This document shows positions 36,916-45,743 of a DNA stretch of 64,000 bases, one piece after another. The position numbers and the translations under genes were made by a program. The notes beneath the pieces were generated by a model. That model did no database searches and was not told the DNA's origin. It was given only the letters and a program-made list of their open reading frames with translations. Every line of letters begins with the position of its first letter. Position 1 is the first letter of the stretch. The stretch is from Bordetella parapertussis (GTDB lineage Bacteria; Pseudomonadota; Gammaproteobacteria; Burkholderiales; SG8-41). The DNA lies in NCBI GenBank assembly GCA_945906815.1, contig CAMDRT010000007.1:1-64000 (forward strand). The letters are read 5' to 3'.

Positions 36916-37096
36916 CGGGCAAACATCCTACCCAACACCTGACGCACGGCTTGAGAAAATAGGATGCTAATCCTCCCCACTCGCAGGGGCAAGCGTCCAC
37001 GGCAACAGCGTCCACAGGAATAGTGTCACGCATGCTTTGCGGGTAACATCATGGCGTGCCCCGCGCGGTCACGCCACTTTTTCATAGGAATCCACC

Positions 37097-38881
37097 ATGT
37101 CATCATATATTGCGCCGCTCAAAGACATGCTGTTCGTGATTAACGAGTTGGCGGGGCTGGATGAGGTGGCCCGCTTGCCCGGCTGTGATGAAGTCAACGC
37201 GGATCTGGTGCAGGCCGTGCTGAATGAGGCTGCGAAATTTGCGCAAGAAGTGTTGGCACCGCTTAATCGCGTGGGCGACACCGAGGGCGCGCGGCTGGCC
37301 GATGGCGTGGTGAGCGCGCCGTCCGGTTTTAAGGCGGCGTACCAGCAATTCACCGCATCGGGCTGGAACGGCCTTGGCGGCATGACTGAATACGGCGGCC
37401 AGGGGTTGCCGCATATCGTCTCCAATCCGGTGCAGGAGATGTGGAACAGCAGCAACATGGCGTTTTGCCTGTGCCCGATGTTGACCTCCGGTGTGCTGGA
37501 AGCGTTGCAACATCACGCTTCCCCCGAGCAGTTGCAGCGTTATGCGCCGAAGCTGACCTCGGGCGAGTGGAGCGGCACCATGAATCTCACCGAACCGCAG
37601 GCGGGCTCGGATCTCGCGGCGGTGAGTAGCAAAGCGGTGGCTGAAGGCGATCATTACAAAATCAGCGGCACCAAGATTTTCATCACCTGGGGCGAGCACG
37701 ACATGGCCGCCAACATCGTGCATATGGTGCTCGCACGCCTGCCTGACGCGCCCGAGGGCGTCAAGGGCATCTCGCTGTTCATCGTACCCAAGTTCCAGCT
37801 CAACAGCGATGGCAGTGCCGGCACGCGCAATGATGTGAAGTGCGTGTCGATCGAACACAAGTTGGGCATCCACGCGAGTCCGACCTGCGTGATGCAGTAT
37901 GGCGATGGCGGCGGGGCCACGGGTTATCTGGTCGGCGAACCCAACCGCGGGCTGGAGTACATGTTCACCATGATGAACCACGCGCGCCTCGCGGTGGGGC
38001 TTGAAGGTGTGGGGGTGGCGGAGCGTGCCTATCAGCATGCCCTCGACTATGCGAAGACGCGGGTGCAGGGGCGCGCGGTCGGCCAGCGCAGCGGGGACCG
38101 CGTGACCCTGATTCATCATCCGGATGTGCGGCGTATGCTGATGAGTATGAAATCGCAGATTGAAGCCATGCGCGCACTGGCGTATGTCGCCGCAGCGGCG
38201 CTGGACAAGGCCAAGCGCGATCCCGATAGTACTGAGCAGCGGCGCAACCAGGCGTTGACGGATTTGCTGATCCCGGTGGTCAAGGCATGGTGTACCGAAC
38301 AGGCCGTCGAAATCGCCTCTACCGGCGTGCAAATACACGGCGGCATGGGCTATGTCGAAGAAACCGGGGCGGCGCAGTACCTGCGTGATGCGCGCATCAC
38401 CACGATATACGAAGGCACCACCGGCATTCAGGCCAATGATTTAGTGGGGCGCAAGGTGGGTTATGAAAAAGGCGCTACGGCGCTGGCGCTGATTGCGCAC
38501 ATGCGATTGACGGCGGCAGCACTTGCGGCAGGTGAGTTGTCCGCCATGGGGAAATCATTCACCAGCGCCATCGACGCATTGGAGGAAGCGACGCGTTGGA
38601 TCGTCGCAACGTTCCCGCAAGACCCCAACGCGGTATACGCCGTCGCCGTGCCGTATCTGAAGTTGTTCGGCACCGTCGGTGGCGGCTGGATGATGGCGCG
38701 CGCCGCGCAGGTAGCGCAGCGCAAGCGTGACGAACCCGCCGCCGACACCGCATTCTACGAAACGAAACTCGCCACCGCGCGGTTTTATTGCGAACACCTG
38801 TTGCCGCAGGCGGCCGCTTTCAGGCACACCGTCATCAGCGGCGCTGCCAGTGTGATGGCGCTGGCGGAAGCGCAGTTCTAA
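37097..38881 (+). CDS. Acyl-CoA dehydrogenase with C-terminal extension domain
   Basis: FAD enzyme of 594 residues for the first step of beta-oxidation. GTMNLTEPQAGSDL (about 156-169) is the FAD/substrate signature. QIHGGMGYVEETG and the ITTIYEGTTGIQ segment, with the catalytic-base-type Glu, follow. The tail after residue 470 corresponds to the Acyl-CoA_dh_C-type extension in long FadE proteins. It is divergent from the CMD gene. Chain-length preference is unknown. Confidence 0.92.
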   Translation: MSSYIAPLKDMLFVINELAGLDEVARLPGCDEVNADLVQAVLNEAAKFAQEVLAPLNRVGDTEGARLADGVVSAPSGFKAAYQQFTASGWNGLGGMTEYGGQGLPHIVSNPVQEMWNSSNMAFCLCPMLTSGVLEALQHHASPEQLQRYAPKLTSGEWSGTMNLTEPQAGSDLAAVSSKAVAEGDHYKISGTKIFITWGEHDMAANIVHMVLARLPDAPEGVKGISLFIVPKFQLNSDGSAGTRNDVKCVSIEHKLGIHASPTCVMQYGDGGGATGYLVGEPNRGLEYMFTMMNHARLAVGLEGVGVAERAYQHALDYAKTRVQGRAVGQRSGDRVTLIHHPDVRRMLMSMKSQIEAMRALAYVAAAALDKAKRDPDSTEQRRNQALTDLLIPVVKAWCTEQAVEIASTGVQIHGGMGYVEETGAAQYLRDARITTIYEGTTGIQANDLVGRKVGYEKGATALALIAHMRLTAAALAAGELSAMGKSFTSAIDALEEATRWIVATFPQDPNAVYAVAVPYLKLFGTVGGGWMMARAAQVAQRKRDEPAADTAFYETKLATARFYCEHLLPQAAAFRHTVISGAASVMALAEAQF

Positions 38882-39052
38882 ATTACGCGAGATATCCTCA
38901 AGAACATATTGTTTCAATTACTTACCGAATATCTCATGGCAACAGACGAGGTCATGATGGTTAACCAATTGAATATAAGATAGTTTTTTCATGACAGTAG
39001 TGTTTGTCTGTGGGAGAGTCGCGCCAGTCCTATCAGGCATCTTCAGTGAAGC
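38882..39052. other. AT-richer gap before the toxin-antitoxin pair
   Basis: No gene is supported. A 15-codon reading frame at 38936-38983 has no ribosome site. The lower GC content compared with flanking metabolic genes suits an acquired module. Confidence 0.4.
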
Positions 39053-39068
39053 ACAAATGTACATTTGT
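39053..39068. promoter_or_regulatory. Perfect 16-bp palindrome, likely operator of the toxin-antitoxin operon
   Basis: ACAAATGT followed directly by ACATTTGT is a perfect palindrome, 56 nt upstream of the antitoxin start. Antitoxins of the ribbon-helix-helix type commonly bind such palindromes to repress their own operon. Confidence 0.5.
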
Positions 39069-39124
39069 ACTTATTTACATTTATGCCATACTTGTTGCGA
39101 TCAACCAAGGCGAGGAAACCCGTC

Positions 39125-39379
39125 ATGAGCCGCTTGACAATCGAAGTGACTGAGCAACAGCACCAGAGCATTAAGGCGCTAGCCGCCTTACAAGGCAAGA
39201 CCATCAAGGAATACGCCCTGCAACGTCTGTTTGGATCCACGCCCGACGAAACGCAGGCGCTGCAGGACCTGAAAACATTGCTCGCTTCACGCATTGCCGA
39301 GGGGTTGCGTGGCGAGGTTTCCGAGCTAAGCATCACTGAGATTGCAGAGCAGGTTCTGCAGTCAGGCGGTCGTGTGTGA
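39125..39379 (+). CDS. ParD-like ribbon-helix-helix antitoxin
   Basis: An 84-residue protein whose N-terminus (SRLTIEVTEQQHQSIKALA) has the beta-strand-helix pattern of ribbon-helix-helix antitoxins, and whose acidic C-terminus would bind the toxin. AGGA lies 8 nt before the ATG. Its TGA overlaps the toxin GTG start by 4 nt (GTGA), the classic coupling of type II pairs. Confidence 0.82.
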   Translation: MSRLTIEVTEQQHQSIKALAALQGKTIKEYALQRLFGSTPDETQALQDLKTLLASRIAEGLRGEVSELSITEIAEQVLQSGGRV

Positions 39380-39693
39380 CCCGTTCCTATGTCCTCACCC
39401 AATCAGCGGCTGCCGATCTGCGCGAGATTACTCGCTACAGCATCAAGCAGTGGGGTGAGGCGCAAACCCGCACCTACATCGCCAAGCTGGAGCAAAGTGT
39501 TGAAGCACTGGCGAAAGGAGAGGGCTTTTACAAAGACTGGAGCGAGCTGCATCCGGGTTTGCGCATGGTTCTGTGTGAACACCATTACGTTTTCTGCTTA
39601 CCGCGGCATGCGGTGCCCGCGCTGGTGGTGGCCCTATTGCATGAGCGCATGGACATCATGGCGCGCCTCAAGGCACGGTTGTCGATCACATGA
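39376..39693 (+). CDS. ParE/RelE-family toxin
   Basis: A 105-residue protein with the ParE fold pattern: YVLTQSAAADLREITRYS at the N-terminus, then HPGLRMVLCEHHYVFC and the C-terminal ALLHERMDIMARL. ParE toxins poison DNA gyrase, while RelE relatives cleave mRNA; sequence favours ParE. It starts at a GTG within the antitoxin stop. It lies between two acyl-CoA dehydrogenase genes with no other mobile-element sign. Confidence 0.83.
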   Translation: MTRSYVLTQSAAADLREITRYSIKQWGEAQTRTYIAKLEQSVEALAKGEGFYKDWSELHPGLRMVLCEHHYVFCLPRHAVPALVVALLHERMDIMARLKARLSIT

Positions 39694-39879
39694 CAATCAA
39701 TAACCGAGGTTCCGGTATCGGGCGGCCTGCGGTAACGGCCGCACGCTTGCTGAGCGCCGCCCAGTTCCAGCACCTTGGCGACGCCCCCCCGAAAAATGAG
39801 TGGTTCGCGAATCTCGGCAATTCGAACAACCCATGCATTGTGGAATAATGCGTCCAATGTTTATCGGGGCAGACAGGTC

Positions 39880-42378
39880 ATGACGACATGGATCGCAATC
39901 GGCAGTGCGGGCGCCATTGTATGGGGGCTGGCCTACCACCGTGCACCGGCGTGGCTGTGGACCGTCAGCGCAGCGGCGGGACTGCTGGCGCTAGGTTACT
40001 CCGGCTGCGCGCCGCCGGTGGCGTTAGCGCTGGGGTGGATTATTTTTGCAATCCTCGCGCTGGTGCTTAATCCTGGCCCCCTACGCCGCACGCTGCTGGG
40101 CGCGCCGTTGCTCGCGCTGTTCCGCAAAATTCTGCCGCAGATGTCGTCTACCGAAAAAGAAGCGCTGGATGCCGGCACTGTGTGGTGGGATGGGGAACTG
40201 TTCAGCGGCAAACCGGATTGGAAAAAACTGCACGCGTATCCCAAGCCGGGCCTGAGCGCGGAAGAGCAGGCCTTTCTCGATGGTCCGGTTGAAGCGCTGT
40301 GCGCAATGCTCAATGAATGGGAAATCACCCATCATCTGCATGATCTGCCGCCGCAGGTATGGCAGTTCATCAAGGATCAGGGGTTTCTGGGCATGATTAT
40401 TCCCAAGGCATTCGGTGGCAAGGGTTTCTCGGCGCTGATGCATTCGGCGGTGATCGTCAAGCTCACCACGCGCAGCGGCACTGCGGCGGTATCGGTGATG
40501 GTGCCCAACTCGCTGGGTCCGGCGGAACTCCTGTTGCACTACGGCACCGCGGCGCAAAAAAATTACTATCTGCCGCGACTCGCCCAGGGTCTGGAAATGC
40601 CGTGTTTCGCCCTGACCAGCCCGGACGCGGGTTCGGATGCAGGCGGCATTCCCGACTTTGGCGTGGTATGCACAGGCGAGTGGCAGGGCAAGACGGAAGT
40701 GCTGGGCATACGCCTCACCTGGGAGAAACGCTACATCACGCTGGGGCCGATAGCGACGCTGCTGGGCCTGGCTTTCAGACTGTATGACCCCGATCACCTA
40801 CTCGGCCCGATCGAGGATCGCGGCATCACGCTGGGCATTATTCCGACCGACACTGCGGGTGTGCATATCGGGCGCCGGCATTTTCCGCTGAACGGCGCGT
40901 TCATGAATGGACCCAACTGGGGCAAGGCTGTTTTTGTGCCGATGGAGTGCGTGATCGGTGGCGTCGAGTACGTGGGTCAGGGCTGGAAGATGCTGATGAA
41001 TTGCCTCGCTGCGGGGCGCTCGATTTCGCTGCCGGCCAATTCCGTGGGCATGGCCAAGCTGGCTGCGCGCACCACCGGTGGTTATAGCCGCGTGCGCACG
41101 CAATTCAATATGGCCATCGGGCGTTTCGAAGGGGTTGAAGAAGCGATGGCGCGCATCGGCGGCAATCTGTATTTGATGGACGCCGCGCGGGTGATGACCG
41201 CAGGTGCGATTGATCTGGGCGAGAAGCCGTCAGTGGTTTCCGCCATCGTGAAATACCATCTTACCGAGCGCGGGCGCCAGGTGGTGAATGACGCGATGGA
41301 TGTGCACGGTGGCAAGGGTATCTGCCTGGGGCCGAATAATTATCTCGGGCGCAGCTATCAGCAAGTACCGATCGCGATCACCGTCGAAGGCGCTAATATT
41401 CTCACGCGCTCAATGATCATTTACGGGCAAGGCGCGATTCGCGGCCATCCGTTTGTGCTGAAGGAGATGGCGGCGGCGCACGAGCAAGACGATGCCAGGG
41501 CGCTGCGCGAACTCGATGGTGCGTGCTTCGGCCATGTGGCGTTTGCGATTTCCAACCAAGCGCGCGCGGCGTGGATGGGACTGACCTGCGCGCGCCTGGT
41601 GCTGACGCCCGGAGACCGGCATACGCGGCAGTACTATCAGCAACTGACGCGGCTGTCGAGCGCGTTTGCGTGGGCGTCGGATGTGGCGATGTTCGTGCTC
41701 GGCGGGTCGCTCAAACGCCGTGAGCGGCTGTCGGCGCGGCTGGGCGACATATTGAGCGAGCTGTATCTGGCATCCACCGTGCTGAAACGTTTTGAGGATG
41801 ACGGCAGGCCAGCCGCAGACCTACCATTGCTGCACTGGGCAATGCAGGATGCGTTGCATCGCACGCAGGAGGCGTTTTACGGTTTATTTGAAAATTTGCC
41901 GAGCCGCCTGCTGGGATGGGCGCTGCGCCTGACGATCTTCCCGTGGGGTCGCGTATGGGATGCGCCCGCCGATGCTTTGGGCAGCCAGGTGGTGGGCTTG
42001 TTGATGACGCCGGGGCCGTCGCGCGACCGCCTCACGCAAGGCATGTGCATCCCGCGCGATGCGCACGATCCGGTGACGCTGATCGATGCCGCCCTGCTGG
42101 CGGTGATAGCGGCCGAGCCCATCGAAGCGAAAATCCGCGCGGCGCAGCGCGCCGGCGCTGTCAGCGGCAGGTTCGGCGATCAGGTGGCGCAGGATGCTCT
42201 GGCCAAAGGCGTGATTACGCAGCACGAGGCCGACAGCCTCGCGCATGCAAAATCAATGCGCCGCCAGGTGATCATGGTCGATGATTTCCCCAAAGATTTC
42301 AGTCGCAGCGAGCTGTTTCAGACCACGCAGGCGGTGAGTTTTGAGGCGCTTGCAGGCACAGCAATGAGACGCCAGTGA
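39880..42378 (+). CDS. fadE: FadE-type acyl-CoA dehydrogenase (long form)
   Basis: Membrane-associated acyl-CoA dehydrogenase like E. coli FadE (about 814 residues). The 832-residue protein has two N-terminal hydrophobic spans (about 3-60), FALTSPDAGSDAG, GRRHFPLNGAFMNGPN, NDAMDVHGGKGICLGP and a C-terminal DUF1974-like region. The start chosen is MTTWIAIG; an in-frame TTG 105 nt earlier is less likely, and the ribosome site is weak either way. The enoyl-CoA hydratase follows after 7 nt. Confidence 0.92.
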   Translation: MTTWIAIGSAGAIVWGLAYHRAPAWLWTVSAAAGLLALGYSGCAPPVALALGWIIFAILALVLNPGPLRRTLLGAPLLALFRKILPQMSSTEKEALDAGTVWWDGELFSGKPDWKKLHAYPKPGLSAEEQAFLDGPVEALCAMLNEWEITHHLHDLPPQVWQFIKDQGFLGMIIPKAFGGKGFSALMHSAVIVKLTTRSGTAAVSVMVPNSLGPAELLLHYGTAAQKNYYLPRLAQGLEMPCFALTSPDAGSDAGGIPDFGVVCTGEWQGKTEVLGIRLTWEKRYITLGPIATLLGLAFRLYDPDHLLGPIEDRGITLGIIPTDTAGVHIGRRHFPLNGAFMNGPNWGKAVFVPMECVIGGVEYVGQGWKMLMNCLAAGRSISLPANSVGMAKLAARTTGGYSRVRTQFNMAIGRFEGVEEAMARIGGNLYLMDAARVMTAGAIDLGEKPSVVSAIVKYHLTERGRQVVNDAMDVHGGKGICLGPNNYLGRSYQQVPIAITVEGANILTRSMIIYGQGAIRGHPFVLKEMAAAHEQDDARALRELDGACFGHVAFAISNQARAAWMGLTCARLVLTPGDRHTRQYYQQLTRLSSAFAWASDVAMFVLGGSLKRRERLSARLGDILSELYLASTVLKRFEDDGRPAADLPLLHWAMQDALHRTQEAFYGLFENLPSRLLGWALRLTIFPWGRVWDAPADALGSQVVGLLMTPGPSRDRLTQGMCIPRDAHDPVTLIDAALLAVIAAEPIEAKIRAAQRAGAVSGRFGDQVAQDALAKGVITQHEADSLAHAKSMRRQVIMVDDFPKDFSRSELFQTTQAVSFEALAGTAMRRQ

Positions 42379-42385
42379 GACGTGA

Positions 42386-43171
42386 ATGAGCGAACTTATT
42401 TTATATGCCGTCGCCGATGGCATAGCCACCATCACCTTTAATCGGCCGCAGGTGATGAATGCGCTCGATGCGCCCTCGCTGAGGATGTTTGGTGCCTTGT
42501 GTGAGCGCGCCGAATGCGACAGAGCGGCGCGGGTGGTGGTGGTGCGCGGTGCGGGAGCGGCGTTTTTGGCGGGCGGCGATGTAGGGTCATTCAAAGCCCA
42601 GTTGGCGAATATCTCAGGCACAGTGCTCGATCTCACAGGTGAATTGCATCGCGGCATTCTGGCCTTGCGCCGCGCCCCCAAGCCAGTGATTGCCAGCGTG
42701 CATGGCGCGGTGGCGGGGGCGGGCATGAGCATCATGATGGCGTGCGATCTGATAGTCGCTGCCGATGACACGCAGTTCAGCATGGCCTACAGCCGCATCG
42801 CCACCAGTCCTGACGGGGGCGCGAGCTGGTTTTTACCGCGCCTCGTGGGGTATCAAAAAGCGATGGAGTTGCTGCTGCTGTCCGATGGGGTAGACGCGGC
42901 CACTTTGCAGGCGCTGGGCGTAGTCAATCGCGTGGTCGCCCCAGCGGCGCTAGCAAGCGCAACCCTGAAACTCGCGCAACGCCTGGCGGCGGGTCCGGCG
43001 GGCGCTTACGCCGAGACCAAGGGGCTGGTAAATGCATCAATGAATCAAGATCTTACGCAACATCTGGCAGCCGAGGGCGCAGCCTTTGCACGGTGTGCGG
43101 CGCAGGCGGATTTTGCCGAGGGTGTGAGCGCGTTTGTGGAGAAGCGCAAGGCTGTGTTTTCGGGTAAATGA
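42386..43171 (+). CDS. Enoyl-CoA hydratase/isomerase
   Basis: Crotonase-family enzyme of 261 residues. The oxyanion-hole segments are AFLAGGDVGSF (about 59-69) and SVHGAVAGAGMSIMM (about 101-115). SPDGGASWFLPRLVG is family-typical, with Asp rather than the usual second catalytic Glu at that position. That points to an isomerase or non-classical hydratase. It is translated right after fadE. Confidence 0.88.
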   Translation: MSELILYAVADGIATITFNRPQVMNALDAPSLRMFGALCERAECDRAARVVVVRGAGAAFLAGGDVGSFKAQLANISGTVLDLTGELHRGILALRRAPKPVIASVHGAVAGAGMSIMMACDLIVAADDTQFSMAYSRIATSPDGGASWFLPRLVGYQKAMELLLLSDGVDAATLQALGVVNRVVAPAALASATLKLAQRLAAGPAGAYAETKGLVNASMNQDLTQHLAAEGAAFARCAAQADFAEGVSAFVEKRKAVFSGK

Positions 43172-43228
43172 GAGTGTCAAAGTGCAAATTAAGTCTAACG
43201 CCACTCTGCTAGCGGAAGGAGGAACGCC

Positions 43229-45052
43229 ATGAACGTCATGCCGGATGCTATGGCGCACGTGATTGCGGTCGCAACTGCGGCTACTCTGGACGGCCTGCTG
43301 CGCGAACGCGTAAAACGCACACCGGAGACAATTGCCTACCGCGATTACAACGCGCAGCATGCCAATTGGCGTGATTACACCTGGGCGCAGATTGATCATC
43401 AGGTTGCGCGCTGGCAGGCAGCACTGGCTCAAGAGGGCTTGACGGCGGGCGACCGTGTGGCGGTGATGTTGCGCAATTCGCCTGAATGGGTGATCTTCGA
43501 TCAAGCGGCATTGGGCCTGGGTCTGGTAGTGGTGCCGCTGTACACCCAAGATCGGCCCGACAACGTCGCCTACATTATCAATGATGCCGGCTGCAAGGTG
43601 TTGCTGTTGGGCACGCATGCGCAGTGGCAAACATTGGCTGAGGTGCGCGGCCAGTTGAGTGCGCTCACGCGCATCCTCACGGTGGAGCCGTTGCCGGACG
43701 CCGGCGCGCCGGACGATCCGCGTTTGCGGGAAATCGATCACTGGTTGCCTGCGCACGGCGCTGAAACCCAACACCTGTCGCGCAACAGCGATGCGCTCGC
43801 AACCATCGTCTACACCTCGGGTACCACTGGGCGGCCGAAAGGTGTGATGCTGAGCCACACCAATATACTCAGCAATGCCTACGCGGGTTTGCAGCGGCTC
43901 ACGGTGCGCGCGGATGATTCGTTTTTGTCGTTTTTGCCGCTGTCGCACACCTTTGAGCGCACCTGCGGCTACTACCTGACCATGATGTGTGGTGCCACGG
44001 TGTCGTATTCGCGTGGCATTGCACAGTTGGGCGAGGATTTGCAAACCATCCGTCCCACGATGTTGATATCGGTGCCGCGTATTTACGAGCGCATCTGGAG
44101 CGCGATACGCGCCAAGCTCGATGAAGGCCCGTTACTGCGCAAAAAACTGTTTTTGCTGGCAGTGGATGTGGGTGGCGCACGTTTTGAGCATGCGCAGGGA
44201 CGGGGTCCCTGGAAGGCTTCGTTTTTACTGTGGCCGCTGCTGAATACATTGGTGGCGAGTAAGGTGTTGGCGCGTCTGGGCGGGCGCATGCGCGCGGCGA
44301 TGTCGGGCGGGGCTGCACTGCCGCCGGAAATCTCGCGCGTATTCATAGGGCTGGGACTGCCGGTGTTGCAAGGTTATGGGCTGACGGAAACCAGCCCGAT
44401 CGCCTGTGCCAACGGCCCGTCGGACAATCTACCGGCCAGCGTGGGCGTGGCGGTTGCGGGTGTGCAGGTAAAGATCGGCGGCAACAGTGAGTTGTTGATC
44501 AAAGGCCCGAATATCATGATGGGCTACTGGAACAACGAGGCGGCAACGCGAGCGATGATCCAGCCCGATGGCTGGTTGAATTCCGGCGACACCGCGCGTA
44601 TTGATGAGCAGGGCCACGTGTTTATTACCGGGCGCATCAAGGAAATCATCGTCATGTCCAACGGCGAGAAATTGCCGCCGGTGGATATGGAGAACGCAAT
44701 TTTGCGTGATCCGCTGTTCGAGCAAGTCATGTTGCTGGGCGAAGCCAAGCCTTACCTGAGCGTGATTGCTGTGCTCAACGCCGGGCACTGGAAAAAACAC
44801 GCGCTGGACAAAGGCTGGAACGCCGATGATCCGGCGACGCTACGCGCCGAGGCTGTCGAAAAGGAAATCACCCAGCGCCTGGGTGTGCAGTTAAAGGCGT
44901 TCCCGGGCTACGCGCAGGTGCGGCGCGTGACGTTGTCGCTCGAGCCTTGGAGCGTCGAAAACGGTCTGCTGACGCCCACGCTGAAACTCAAGCGTCCGAA
45001 AGTCATGGAAAAATTCAATGCCGAGATCGATGGCATGTATGCGGGGCATTGA
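43229..45052 (+). CDS. Long-chain acyl-CoA synthetase (FadD15-like)
   Basis: AMP-forming ligase of 607 residues with a strong AAGGAGG ribosome site. The P-loop is YTSGTTGRPKGV near 195. PLSHTFERTCGYY, GYGLTETSPI, GWLNSGDTA and the GRIKEIIVMSNGEKLPP linker match eukaryote-like bacterial FadD15 ligases. It supplies acyl-CoA to the adjacent beta-oxidation enzymes. Hairpin R6 follows its stop. Confidence 0.92.
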   Translation: MNVMPDAMAHVIAVATAATLDGLLRERVKRTPETIAYRDYNAQHANWRDYTWAQIDHQVARWQAALAQEGLTAGDRVAVMLRNSPEWVIFDQAALGLGLVVVPLYTQDRPDNVAYIINDAGCKVLLLGTHAQWQTLAEVRGQLSALTRILTVEPLPDAGAPDDPRLREIDHWLPAHGAETQHLSRNSDALATIVYTSGTTGRPKGVMLSHTNILSNAYAGLQRLTVRADDSFLSFLPLSHTFERTCGYYLTMMCGATVSYSRGIAQLGEDLQTIRPTMLISVPRIYERIWSAIRAKLDEGPLLRKKLFLLAVDVGGARFEHAQGRGPWKASFLLWPLLNTLVASKVLARLGGRMRAAMSGGAALPPEISRVFIGLGLPVLQGYGLTETSPIACANGPSDNLPASVGVAVAGVQVKIGGNSELLIKGPNIMMGYWNNEAATRAMIQPDGWLNSGDTARIDEQGHVFITGRIKEIIVMSNGEKLPPVDMENAILRDPLFEQVMLLGEAKPYLSVIAVLNAGHWKKHALDKGWNADDPATLRAEAVEKEITQRLGVQLKAFPGYAQVRRVTLSLEPWSVENGLLTPTLKLKRPKVMEKFNAEIDGMYAGH

Positions 45053-45054
45053 GA

Positions 45055-45188
45055 CGTGAAAGAGTGCGGAAGGACGTGAACGAGTGAACGAGTAACCCCG
45101 TGGTGAGCCTCGCTTCTGCTTCTGGAGGAGAGGGCTGGAGGGGGCGTCACCTGTTCACCTTCACCCGTTCACCCGTTCACCCGTTCAC
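45055..45188. repeat. Tandem-repeat-armed hairpin R6 (GTGAACGR class), acyl-CoA ligase/thioesterase
   Basis: The left arm (45055-45094) has degenerate 8-nt GTGAACGA units ending in GTAACCCCGTGG. The right arm (45146-45188) has TTCACCCG-type units. A loop of about 50 nt, with a purine-rich stretch, separates the arms, longer than in the other copies. The core is identical to that of R4. Confidence 0.78.
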
Positions 45189-45197
45189 GAATTTAAA

Positions 45198-45605
45198 ATG
45201 AGCCAACACGCAAACACTGTTCCTCTACCCGGCAAAGACCCCACGCTGCGCGTGATTCCAATGCCGGCCGACGCCAATCATACCGGCGATATTTTCGGTG
45301 GCTGGATCATGTCGCAGGTGGATTTGGCCGGTAGCATACAGGCCGCGCGCCTGGCGCAGGGGCGCGTGGCGACAGTGGCGGTGAATTCGTTCGTGTTTCG
45401 CCAGCCGGTGTTTGTGGGGGATGTGGTGAGTTTTTACGCTGAGGTGGTGAAGGTCGGGCGCACTTCGATCACCGTGGATGTCGAGGTCTATGCGCAGCGG
45501 CGGCCCGAAAAAGAATTGTGCGTGAAAGTGACCGAGGCGACGCTGACCTATGTGGCGGTGGATGAAAATCGTCAGCCGCGTGTTGTCAGTGTGCCTCGCA
45601 ACTAG
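45198..45605 (+). CDS. Acyl-CoA thioesterase (YciA-like hotdog fold)
   Basis: A 135-residue hotdog-fold thioesterase. RVIPMPADANHTGDIFGGWI (about 19-38) carries the catalytic Asp/His region of YciA/BACH enzymes, and VNSFVFRQPVFVGD and TEATLTYVAVDE complete the fold. The start follows hairpin R6 with no clear ribosome site. It likely recycles excess acyl-CoA. Confidence 0.9.
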   Translation: MSQHANTVPLPGKDPTLRVIPMPADANHTGDIFGGWIMSQVDLAGSIQAARLAQGRVATVAVNSFVFRQPVFVGDVVSFYAEVVKVGRTSITVDVEVYAQRRPEKELCVKVTEATLTYVAVDENRQPRVVSVPRN

Positions 45606-45743
45606 TCTAGGCGCATGAATTCGGCGAGGACGGACGCTCAATGTGACAGTGCCGCCGGCCCGGTGTTTTTCGTGTCGGGCTTAGGTCTACGCAGCACAGC
45701 GCCCCGGTGCTAGAATCACCGCCGGCTCCTACTGAAAGCTTGT

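Noticed and set aside
38936..38983. 15-codon reading frame before the toxin-antitoxin pair
   Set aside because: No ribosome site and no recognisable similarity.
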